NCBI GenBank assembly: GCA_016296185.1
Contig: JAEDJT010000022.1
Coordinates: 1 to 24,844, forward strand
Direction: 5' to 3'
Length of the DNA stretch: 24,844 bases
Source of the DNA: Bacilli bacterium
GTDB taxonomy: Bacteria > Bacillota_I > Bacilli_A > RF39 > UBA660
In this document: piece after piece, positions 15,398 to 23,568 of the stretch
Numbering within the stretch: the stretch's first letter is position 1
How the letters are laid out: every line of letters starts with the position of its first letter
Translations under genes and position numbers: made by a program
Notes under the pieces: model-generated
Told to the model about the DNA's origin: nothing
The model's database searches: none
What the model saw: only the letters and a program-made list of their open reading frames with translations

Positions 15398-15426
15398 AAT
15401 ATATCACAACTTAAAAATTGTTTCAA
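15398..15426 (-). promoter_or_regulatory. Sigma-A promoter of the thioredoxin/CPBP/phosphoesterase operon
   Basis: Read on the minus strand: TTGAAA (15426-15421), 17-base spacer, TATATT (15403-15398). Start of transcription near 15391, about 11 bases before the ATG. It lies 7 bp from the -35 box of the opposite promoter. Confidence 0.7.
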
Positions 15427-15433
15427 TTTATTG

Positions 15434-15462
15434 TTGTTATTTTGTGTTTGTAATGGTAAAAT
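15434..15462 (+). promoter_or_regulatory. Sigma-A promoter of the pilus/adhesin operon
   Basis: TTGTTA (15434-15439), 17-base spacer, TAAAAT (15457-15462), with an extended -10 TGG just before it. Transcription should start near 15469, leaving a leader of about 35 bases before ATG 15504. Confidence 0.7.
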
Positions 15463-15503
15463 TATATTTAGAGAATAAGGTTGAAAAAAGGTTGGGTGCA
15501 TTT

Positions 15504-16253
15504 ATGAATAAGAAAGTTAGTTATATCTTGTTTTTATTAATTGCGTTTATTTTATTAGGTGGAAAGGTTAATGCTGATGATACTTGTCCATTACAAGCTA
15601 AAAGTAAATTAAGACAAATGGCTTCTAATGTTACAGTATCTTATGTACCATATGATAGTGGTGGAGCTGGAGTTCAAGATGCAGATACTGAAGATCAAAT
15701 AAATAGATTTGCTTTAGATGTGTATATTTATAATGTTAATAGTAAAATGAAAGTAGCTATGAATATTAGTGGTGATGATAGAACATACTTCTTTGATAGT
15801 GAAGATTTAAATGAAGATGGTGCTATTAAGCTTAGACAATATGCTACAGAAAAAACTAAGAAGTTATCTTTTAGAATAAAAGGTGGATTAATAACAGTAG
15901 ATGACGTAGAATATGATTGTAGTGATGTTACTTTAAGAACACTTTCAATTACGTTACCTAAATTTAATAGATTTTCTACTAGAGAATTATGTGCAGATAT
16001 CCCTGAGTATTATTTATGTCAAAGATATGTTACTTATGATATAGATGAAAGTACTTTTGCTAGTAATATAAAGAAATATAGAGAAAAGCTTGATGAAAAA
16101 GCAAATGAAAAAGATGAAGAGAATAATACAAGTGTGGTTAGTAAAACAGTAAATAGTATTGCAAAATATAAATTTATTGTTGCTGGTGTTATTGTACTAG
16201 CGGGAGTAGTTGCTACTGTGATAGTAGTTAAAAAGAAAAGGAGTGCATTATAA
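15504..16253 (+). CDS. Exported, membrane-anchored protein at the head of the Tad-like operon
   Basis: A 249-residue protein with a signal peptide (about residues 1-24, cleavage after VNA) and a C-terminal membrane helix (about 223-242) followed by a basic tail (VKKKRSAL). The exported part has four Cys (28, 139, 163, 172) and starts with CPLQAKSKLRQMASNVTVSY, a beginning that I associate with surface proteins of uncultured low-GC gut Firmicutes, but no named domain. A charged helix (about 190-210) precedes the anchor. The frame extends upstream to 15444 past the promoter; ATG 15504 gives the signal peptide and follows GGGTG. Its stop overlaps the start of the giant protein by one base (TAATG), and its 3' end supplies that gene's AGGAG ribosome site. 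Confidence 0.75.
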   Translation: MNKKVSYILFLLIAFILLGGKVNADDTCPLQAKSKLRQMASNVTVSYVPYDSGGAGVQDADTEDQINRFALDVYIYNVNSKMKVAMNISGDDRTYFFDSEDLNEDGAIKLRQYATEKTKKLSFRIKGGLITVDDVEYDCSDVTLRTLSITLPKFNRFSTRELCADIPEYYLCQRYVTYDIDESTFASNIKKYREKLDEKANEKDEENNTSVVSKTVNSIAKYKFIVAGVIVLAGVVATVIVVKKKRSAL

Positions 16254-19200
16254 TGAAAAATAATAACATAAGAAAAAATGTTGCATTAGTCCTAACATTC
16301 TTCTTATCTTTTTTGCTTTATAGTGAATTTGTAAATGCTGAAGGTGGTCTGGCAGATAGACAATCTGATTTCATTATGAAAGCATCTAAGTATAAAGATG
16401 TTACTTGTGAAATTACTGGTGATACTGATTATTTCACATTAACAAGAAATGAAGATGTTAATCATAATTATACAAATTATCAAGTTTCTACTGGATCTTC
16501 TCCAGATAAGAAAGAAGCTCATATAGTTTGTAAAGCTAAAGAAATAGCTGATGGATTCTATGCTCAAGAAAAAGAATACAAATTTAATTATTTAAAAAAT
16601 GAAGTTCAAGTTAGTTCTTTAGATTATGATTATAATATTACATTAAATATTGTTATGCAATTCCATGGTGATAAATATTTCATTATGGATTCAAGTGGAC
16701 TTTCAGGTAAAGTATCTAATGTTCAATTAGTTGGTGGGGCAAGAAATGGTGACGGTTATACGGTTACTCAAGCTGATCAAGAAGTAATTGTATCGATTAC
16801 ATCTACTACATATAGACCTGAAGTTAAAAATGATACTTTTGATATTAAATATACAGATGAAACTGGAGCTTCTGTTACAGCTCATGTTATTATGACAATT
16901 GATTATAATGGTAAAGTAAGAGCTTATCCTGGTGCTTATGGTACTTGTGATTTATCAGGTTGGACTTATGATAATAACAATGGTTTTTATGTTAAAGATG
17001 TTGATGGAAGCGGTTCAGTTTATTTACCTAACTGTGAACCAAAGAGTAATTCAAGTCGTGTTAAAGTTGAATTCCTAGGTTGGACATTAGCACAAAGTAC
17101 TATTTCTCAAGGTGCTGGTGAATGTGCTTCTCAACTTGTTACAAATGGTGGAGGTAATGTTACTCCTCAAGTTGGTCAATATAATTATTATGCGTGTTAT
17201 AAATATTCATATTTAACTTCATTATTAGTTAGTTTTGGTGAAGTTGCTGATAGTAATTTTGAAAAAAATGGATATGAATATTTCTATAAAGGTGATGCAG
17301 AATCATTTACATTACCAGATGTTACTAATCTTCCTAGTGGATATGAATTCTTAGGTTGGGTTCCAAATACTGGTATTGAAACTAAAAATGCTGGTGATAC
17401 TGTTACTAATACTGGAACAATTTGGTCAGCATCTTATAAGAGAACTCAAACTTTTGGTGAAAATTTAGACTTTGTTAGAGATATGGCTGTTGGTGAAACA
17501 ATACTATTTGCTATAGCTGGTAAAGATATCAATTCTTGTACTTCTAATTCTGATAATGTTGAAGTTAAAGTTAGTAATGGCGAATGTTCTATGACGGGTA
17601 AAAAAGGTACTAATGGTGAATATTCTGTACTTGTAACTGTTACAGATACTGATGGAAAAACTTATAAAGTTAAAGTTGGTGTTACTGAAGGTCAAGCGTC
17701 TGGTGAATATTATTTCGATTTAGATACTGGACAATGGATTTCTAATGATAGTGATAGCGGCCATGGTGGAACTCCACAAGATCCTAATAGTTCTAATTAT
17801 CAAGATAGTGGAGATTTCTCTGGCGATGGCTGTACTTATAAACTAGCAAGTAAAGTTAAACCAAATGATGCTTCAATTGGTTGGTCAAGTGCTTATGAAT
17901 CTGATATTGGTTCTTATGCTCCAACTGCTCCTTACATTTATAATCTTGAATATGTTTGTGGCTCTCAAAATAAGATTGCTAGAACATTATGTTTAGATCC
18001 TGGTAAAGTTGGACCTACTATTGGTGATGTTTTTGTAGTTGATTTTGATCTTAATAAATCAAAAGATTCTCATAAAAACTTATATGGTACTACAAAAAAA
18101 ATTGTTGGTAATAAGTCTGTTGAACAAATGCATGCTGAATTAGAAAATTATAATACTTTAGCTGCTGCTAATATTGCTGTACGTGTTGCTGATTATGCTG
18201 ATAATTCTTGTACAGGTGATAATGGTGATGGTAGTTCATGGGCTACTCGACACAATAATTTCTTTAAAGCTTTATGTAATGAATATGTTTCTGGTAATAG
18301 CATTACTGGTAATACTACATCAGATTATAATAAAACAGGCGTTTGGGTACCTGATAAAGCTACTCAAGTAAGTGCTGTTAATTCTTATTTATCTAATGAT
18401 ATTAGTGATGGAGCAAGTGGAGGAACTCCTACTTCTATTCATTGGAATGTAAATTCTGCTACATTAGAAGCTGGTACTTATAAATCTGATATTACTTTAA
18501 GTATTGAAGGTGATACTACAGGATTATCTTATAAAATTGTTTGTCCAGAACCAGGTAAATGTAATGCTGCTGGTAGTGATATTCAAAATGGTGTTTTAAA
18601 AATTACATATACAGGTTCTATTCCTGCTGATGCTCAAAACTTCGGTTTCGATGTTTATGCTGGTGGAAGTTCAATTAAAGTATTAAAAGATAAGACACAT
18701 CCAAATGCTCAAAGATTAATTGCATTAGGAAATGTTCCTGATAGTTTCTTTGTTCCTGCATTAAATCAATTATTATGTCCTGCAACATTTGCTGAATGGG
18801 CTGCAAGTACTTATAAGAATAAAGATTGTTGTTTTAAATATACTCCTACAGCAGATGAACAAATTTTATATGATTCTTTATGTAATACTAATTGTACTGA
18901 TATTTCTTATGAACTTTCATGTGATGTTGAAAATCCTAAAGAAAGAGATGAAATGTATTACAAAGAAGGTTCAAATTCTGGTAGTGATTTATATGGTGCT
19001 TGTGTAATCTTTACAGAAAGTGGTCGTACTACTATTACTGATCAAGAAAAATATCAAAAATATAGTGCTGGATTAACAGATATTGCTAATAATAAATTAG
19101 GTGTTAGTGATTATGAAGGTAATCCATATTGTAGATATACTTGTTCAGAAGAATGGGAATGGTCATTTGAAGGTTATGGATCATTTACTGGTTCAAATGC

Positions 19201-22192
19201 TAAATTTGCTGGAACATTCTTCCAAGTTAAAAAAGATGTTTACTTAAGTGGTAAATCAAAATGTGTTTCTACTTATGTAGATTATGATAGATATGCAAAA
19301 GAAATGGAACAATTAACAAACTCAATGGTTGGTTACTATAACCAATATGCTGAAGTTGCTAACTTGTTATATCAAGTTGATAAAACTAGTGGCAGTGAAA
19401 AAACAATAAATAAAGATGGTTCTGTTACTTATGGAACTAATACTAGAAATAGTGAAATTAATCGTATAAGACATAGACAAGAATGTTGGTACTATGGTAC
19501 TAATATTAAAGAATATACTAACGAAGCTTATTGTGGATGGAATGATTATGGTAGTTATTCTGCTGGTAAATGTTCTGGTTATGAATCTAGTAGTGGAAGT
19601 GAGTATTGGAATACTGAATCTGGTACTGGTGAAAAAAAAGAAATGTGTGAACAAGATACTGCAACTTATACTGCTGCTGTAGCTGCTACTGCTACTACTG
19701 AAGCAATTCCTGCAAAATGTGGTGATGTTGATTATTCGAGTAGTGATTGGACTGTTGATGGAACTACTTGTTATAGACATAGAGTTAGAACTGCTAAATC
19801 TTGCTATGGTTACAGTGATGGAACTAGTAAAGATACTAGAAAAATAACTTCTAAAACTTATAAATTTGATTGTTCAGATTATGAAGTAATCGCTTCTAGT
19901 TCTGTTAGTTCAAATAAATTCGATCAATATGTAAATAAAAAAATTACAGAATCTAAAACTAATGCTGTTGAGTATTTTGTTATTAAAGATGGATACTTTA
20001 AAGATGGAAATACTCCTGCTACTCAATTTAATTCTGATTTACTTGTAAAACCTAAAAATGATATTGATTATAAATATAATTATAGAGTTGGTGGAGAAGT
20101 TCCTATGAATGATAATGGTTTTGCTACTTCTGATCCAACTAATAGTACTTATAATACAAATTGTGATGATAGTAAATATAATACTTGTGTATTAAATGGT
20201 GCTAATCCAAGTGGTAAAGGTAAAGAAGAAAATGGTTTAGCTCAAGCTAAAGATTATTATACTGATATTGTTGAAAAGAAAATTAAATATACTCCTTATC
20301 AACCTGGAGATGGAACTCCTTATAGATTTGAAGCTGCTGGTTATACAGAAGGTGCTGGTTCTAGTAAATTACTTCATAAGTTAGAAAAAGAAGCTCTAGA
20401 TCAAATTGATGATATTAAAGATAAAATTAGAACGAAAGCAGAAGCATTTGATAAATGTCAAAATACTTCAGTTGCTAATACAAAGGGTGCGCATCAACAA
20501 AAGAAAGATAAATACGCAGTTACTTATTCTTCTGGTAAAGTTGTTGAACCATCAGCTAGTGCTTCATTATTAAATACTAAAGTTGATTCTAAAGGTAATG
20601 TAATTGAAACAAATTATGATCCTAAGATTTCATATATTTATGATGAAACAACATATTTAAGTCAAGTAGAAGATAATCACTTATATGAAAATATAGATGG
20701 TTATGGACATTATGATGGTACTACTGCTCATACTCTTTGGGATAATTATACTGATAAGTTAGAAGCTCAATATGCTGGTACAGGAAATGCTCAAGGTGAA
20801 AAAATACCTGCAATGGGTAAAAATATTTATATTAACTGGCGTGAAGAAAATTATTATAAAGATGATTTAGGTTGGGCTTCTACTAGTACAAATGGTAGAA
20901 ACTATTCTGGTGATGCTGCTGCAAGAAATCTTACTTGGGTTGAGTTATTAACTTGTGGTGGTACTTATGATAAAGATAATGGACGTAAGTTCGAAGCTAA
21001 TACTAAAGGTGTTTGTAAGATGACTAAATTCTATATGTATGAAGTTAACTACAATAAATTTAGTTTATTAAACGGTGCTTTCTATTCAAATGATGGTATG
21101 TGGTTAAGTAGTTCTGTTTCAAATGTTGCTGAACATATTGAAGCTGAAGAAGTTACTGGTTCTCCATCAGGTGTTAAGAGAAAGAACTACGTTATTAGTG
21201 ATACTGATAATACTAAGATGAGAACTAAAGTTAAACAAAATATGGAAGCAGTTGCTCATCAATATGGAAATGACGTTGCTGAGTGGAGAGTTATTGGTTC
21301 TACTCACAACGTATTCCCAATTAGATTCGATACTCCAAGAAACTTATATCAATATGCTTACTCAATGACAGATATTGGTGTATACTTCGCTGAAGGTGCA
21401 GCTTTAGGTAGAGTTATGGGTTATAATAATTCAACTATTAAATATAATACTTATGCTTGTTTCTATGAAGTAAAAGAAAAATTCTGTCAATGTTGTGGTG
21501 CTGCTATAACAACTAACATTTCTGAATATACTAATGTTAATACTGCAGAAGCTGCTGGTAAAACTGGTTATAGCATGTCTGGTGATACTTCTAAAAAAGT
21601 TGGAGAATTAGGATTCTATCCTTCAAGTGTTTCATTATATGACCTAGATGGTCAAGGTACTATCGAAGGAAACTGGGGAACTAATAAATCAATTTATTAC
21701 TTAGCTGAAAACACAGGTGTTACTACTGATCGTGGTGATAAGTTAAGAAAATATATTGAAAGTAATGGTGATGAAGTTTACGATGATAGTAAAGGATTCA
21801 TTGAATATAGTTATACATTAACACCAAGTATTTTATCTTCTATTAGAAATAATAAATATAAATATGGTATTTTAGATTCTGAAGTAGAATATTTAAAAGA
21901 TGGTGTATATAATTATTATTCAGCTAATCCAGCTGGTCAAAATGGTAGTGAAGCTGATACAGATGCTCTTGCACCAAGATTCGTACATTTAAGAAGTTTA
22001 TTCCTTGAAGATACTGCATCTGCTTGGGTAACAAGTGGTTATGGTAATAAGATTTTAACTAAGCGTCAAAAGGTATGTTATGTTACAGGTTCAACTATAA
22101 ATAGTAACTTAAAAACATATACAACTGATGCTAGTAAAGATTGCCGTTGGGTAGATTATATCGAAGGAAATTATAGAATGGCATTTAAATAG
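16253..22192 (+). CDS. Giant Cys-rich exported protein, putative adhesin of the Tad-like operon
   Basis: A 1979-residue exported protein. Signal peptide at about residues 1-29. Two beta modules with the FLGW motif (273-277 and 366-369, InlB B-repeat/Flg_new-like) and an Ig-like segment (about 400-478) follow. Next is a region around ARTLCLDPGKVGP (Cys 580) that resembles thioester domains of Gram-positive adhesins, then a long region without recognised domains. I count 44 Cys, including KDCC (859-860) and FCQCC (1745-1748). No LPXTG motif and no C-terminal membrane helix are present, so it must be held by a partner or be secreted. Translation is coupled to the preceding gene, and it is followed by TadE-like, CpaB and CpaF genes. 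Adhesin or pilus-associated cargo is inferred. Confidence 0.7.
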   Translation: MKNNNIRKNVALVLTFFLSFLLYSEFVNAEGGLADRQSDFIMKASKYKDVTCEITGDTDYFTLTRNEDVNHNYTNYQVSTGSSPDKKEAHIVCKAKEIADGFYAQEKEYKFNYLKNEVQVSSLDYDYNITLNIVMQFHGDKYFIMDSSGLSGKVSNVQLVGGARNGDGYTVTQADQEVIVSITSTTYRPEVKNDTFDIKYTDETGASVTAHVIMTIDYNGKVRAYPGAYGTCDLSGWTYDNNNGFYVKDVDGSGSVYLPNCEPKSNSSRVKVEFLGWTLAQSTISQGAGECASQLVTNGGGNVTPQVGQYNYYACYKYSYLTSLLVSFGEVADSNFEKNGYEYFYKGDAESFTLPDVTNLPSGYEFLGWVPNTGIETKNAGDTVTNTGTIWSASYKRTQTFGENLDFVRDMAVGETILFAIAGKDINSCTSNSDNVEVKVSNGECSMTGKKGTNGEYSVLVTVTDTDGKTYKVKVGVTEGQASGEYYFDLDTGQWISNDSDSGHGGTPQDPNSSNYQDSGDFSGDGCTYKLASKVKPNDASIGWSSAYESDIGSYAPTAPYIYNLEYVCGSQNKIARTLCLDPGKVGPTIGDVFVVDFDLNKSKDSHKNLYGTTKKIVGNKSVEQMHAELENYNTLAAANIAVRVADYADNSCTGDNGDGSSWATRHNNFFKALCNEYVSGNSITGNTTSDYNKTGVWVPDKATQVSAVNSYLSNDISDGASGGTPTSIHWNVNSATLEAGTYKSDITLSIEGDTTGLSYKIVCPEPGKCNAAGSDIQNGVLKITYTGSIPADAQNFGFDVYAGGSSIKVLKDKTHPNAQRLIALGNVPDSFFVPALNQLLCPATFAEWAASTYKNKDCCFKYTPTADEQILYDSLCNTNCTDISYELSCDVENPKERDEMYYKEGSNSGSDLYGACVIFTESGRTTITDQEKYQKYSAGLTDIANNKLGVSDYEGNPYCRYTCSEEWEWSFEGYGSFTGSNAKFAGTFFQVKKDVYLSGKSKCVSTYVDYDRYAKEMEQLTNSMVGYYNQYAEVANLLYQVDKTSGSEKTINKDGSVTYGTNTRNSEINRIRHRQECWYYGTNIKEYTNEAYCGWNDYGSYSAGKCSGYESSSGSEYWNTESGTGEKKEMCEQDTATYTAAVAATATTEAIPAKCGDVDYSSSDWTVDGTTCYRHRVRTAKSCYGYSDGTSKDTRKITSKTYKFDCSDYEVIASSSVSSNKFDQYVNKKITESKTNAVEYFVIKDGYFKDGNTPATQFNSDLLVKPKNDIDYKYNYRVGGEVPMNDNGFATSDPTNSTYNTNCDDSKYNTCVLNGANPSGKGKEENGLAQAKDYYTDIVEKKIKYTPYQPGDGTPYRFEAAGYTEGAGSSKLLHKLEKEALDQIDDIKDKIRTKAEAFDKCQNTSVANTKGAHQQKKDKYAVTYSSGKVVEPSASASLLNTKVDSKGNVIETNYDPKISYIYDETTYLSQVEDNHLYENIDGYGHYDGTTAHTLWDNYTDKLEAQYAGTGNAQGEKIPAMGKNIYINWREENYYKDDLGWASTSTNGRNYSGDAAARNLTWVELLTCGGTYDKDNGRKFEANTKGVCKMTKFYMYEVNYNKFSLLNGAFYSNDGMWLSSSVSNVAEHIEAEEVTGSPSGVKRKNYVISDTDNTKMRTKVKQNMEAVAHQYGNDVAEWRVIGSTHNVFPIRFDTPRNLYQYAYSMTDIGVYFAEGAALGRVMGYNNSTIKYNTYACFYEVKEKFCQCCGAAITTNISEYTNVNTAEAAGKTGYSMSGDTSKKVGELGFYPSSVSLYDLDGQGTIEGNWGTNKSIYYLAENTGVTTDRGDKLRKYIESNGDEVYDDSKGFIEYSYTLTPSILSSIRNNKYKYGILDSEVEYLKDGVYNYYSANPAGQNGSEADTDALAPRFVHLRSLFLEDTASAWVTSGYGNKILTKRQKVCYVTGSTINSNLKTYTTDASKDCRWVDYIEGNYRMAFK

Positions 22193-22209
22193 AAAGGGGA
22201 GAAGAATAG

Positions 22210-22686
22210 ATGAAAGAATCTTACTGGGGTTACTGGTTAGTAATTCTTGGGATTTTCATTATTGTAGTAATGCTTCTTACACAAGATGCTACTACTGTTT
22301 CTTCCCAAGACTATTATCAATTGAAAGAGGCTGCAAATGCTGCAGTCCTCGATTCAATCGATTATGATTATTTTGCAGCAACAAATGATATTAGAATTCA
22401 TAAAGAAGTTTTTGTTGCAAACTTTTTAAAAAGATTTGTTCAATCTGTTGATATGACGAATACATATAGAGTTGACTTTGTTGACTTATATGAATCTCCT
22501 CCAAAAGTAAGTGTTAGAATTTCAACAAAATCTAATACATTTATGATTGCTGGAGCTGGTGATTTAACAGATTTAGATGTAACTAATACTATTGATTTAA
22601 TTGTACAATATGATGGTAAAGGACCTGATCAAATGGGAGATACAGATACTACTATTGTTCAAGGTTGTAGTTACTACGGAGCATAG
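22210..22686 (+). CDS. TadE-like single-pass membrane protein
   Basis: A 158-residue protein: short N-terminus MKESYWGYW, one membrane helix (about residues 9-25), then an exported helix (SSQDYYQLKEAANAAVLDSID) leading into a small beta-rich domain. This layout, and the place between a giant exported protein and CpaB, fit TadE/TadG-type minor pilins, although no clear prepilin cleavage site is visible and sequence similarity is weak. A single Cys lies near the C-terminus (GCSYYGA). A strong ribosome site (GGGGAG) lies 18 bases into the gap after the giant gene. Alternative: a Firmicute-specific domain of unknown function. Confidence 0.6.
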   Translation: MKESYWGYWLVILGIFIIVVMLLTQDATTVSSQDYYQLKEAANAAVLDSIDYDYFAATNDIRIHKEVFVANFLKRFVQSVDMTNTYRVDFVDLYESPPKVSVRISTKSNTFMIAGAGDLTDLDVTNTIDLIVQYDGKGPDQMGDTDTTIVQGCSYYGA

Positions 22687-22704
22687 AAAGAGAGAAGGAT
22701 AAAA

Positions 22705-23532
22705 ATGGGAAATTTATTAGTGCCTTTAAAGAAATTTTTAAGTAATAAGAATACAATTACAATTCTAGGTGTTTTACTTGGTATTGTTGTATTATATTTT
22801 GGTTATAATTGGAGAGTTAATAAAAGTATTAGTCCAGTTCAAGTTCCTTATTGTACAACTACATTAGTTAGTGGAACAAAGATTACTGAAGACGTTATTG
22901 GTTATACTGAAGTACCTGCTTCTATGACTAAAAATATGACAAATTTATTAACAAATGTTAATCAAATTAGAGATCAATTAGTTTCTTATGATTCTAAGAT
23001 TCCTCAAAATGGTTTCTTCTTTGTTGAAAATTTAATTTCTGAAGATGAAATGCCTGATTCAGTATTCTCTAATATTAAAGATGGATATACAATTTATTCT
23101 CTAGAAGTTGATAACCATTCAACTTATGGTAATTCAATCTTCCCTGATGATTCAATTGACTTATATCTTAAAACTGAATATGAAGAAGAAGTTTCTGATG
23201 GTGAAGATGAAAAATTATTAGTATTTGGTCGTTTTATTAAGAGTATTCAAGTTTTAGCTGTTAAAGACGGTGATGGAGGAAATGTATTCCAAAATAAAGA
23301 TAATCCTACTGAACCAGCTGAATTATTATTCGCTGTTCCAGAAGATTTATTCTTATTATTAAAGAAAGCTGAATATTTAGGTGGTTTCGATATTATTCCT
23401 GTTCCACGTAATGCTAATTATTCTGAACATGCAGGATCAACTGAGGTTGAAGCTGATATCTTACGTGAAATGATTATTGAAAAAACATTTATTATTCCAG
23501 GTGAATGTACTGATCTTACTCAATGTGATTAG
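22705..23532 (+). CDS. cpaB: Tad pilus assembly protein CpaB/RcpC
   Basis: A 275-residue protein with an N-terminal membrane helix (about residues 17-35). An SAF-type domain (about 45-110) has the pattern VPYCTTTLVSGTKITEDVIGY followed by VPASMTKN. An RcpC/CpaB-like domain (about 125-250) has SLEVDNHSTYGNSIFPDDSIDLY and a late LLFAVPEDLFLLLKKAE. In Tad systems CpaB sits outside the membrane and helps assemble or position the pilus. In a monoderm it has no outer-membrane secretin to serve, so it probably works at the membrane/cell-wall interface. It follows the TadE-like gene by 18 bases and precedes the CpaF ATPase by 36 bases. Confidence 0.8.
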   Translation: MGNLLVPLKKFLSNKNTITILGVLLGIVVLYFGYNWRVNKSISPVQVPYCTTTLVSGTKITEDVIGYTEVPASMTKNMTNLLTNVNQIRDQLVSYDSKIPQNGFFFVENLISEDEMPDSVFSNIKDGYTIYSLEVDNHSTYGNSIFPDDSIDLYLKTEYEEEVSDGEDEKLLVFGRFIKSIQVLAVKDGDGGNVFQNKDNPTEPAELLFAVPEDLFLLLKKAEYLGGFDIIPVPRNANYSEHAGSTEVEADILREMIIEKTFIIPGECTDLTQCD

Positions 23533-23568
23533 TATTTATAAATTAAGAATTTTAAAGAGGGTGTTTGT

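Noticed and set aside
19367..19780. Minus-strand open frame of 137 codons rich in Ser/Thr/Ile
   Set aside because: Antisense shadow of the giant protein gene; composition reflects reversed codons and no ribosome site is present.
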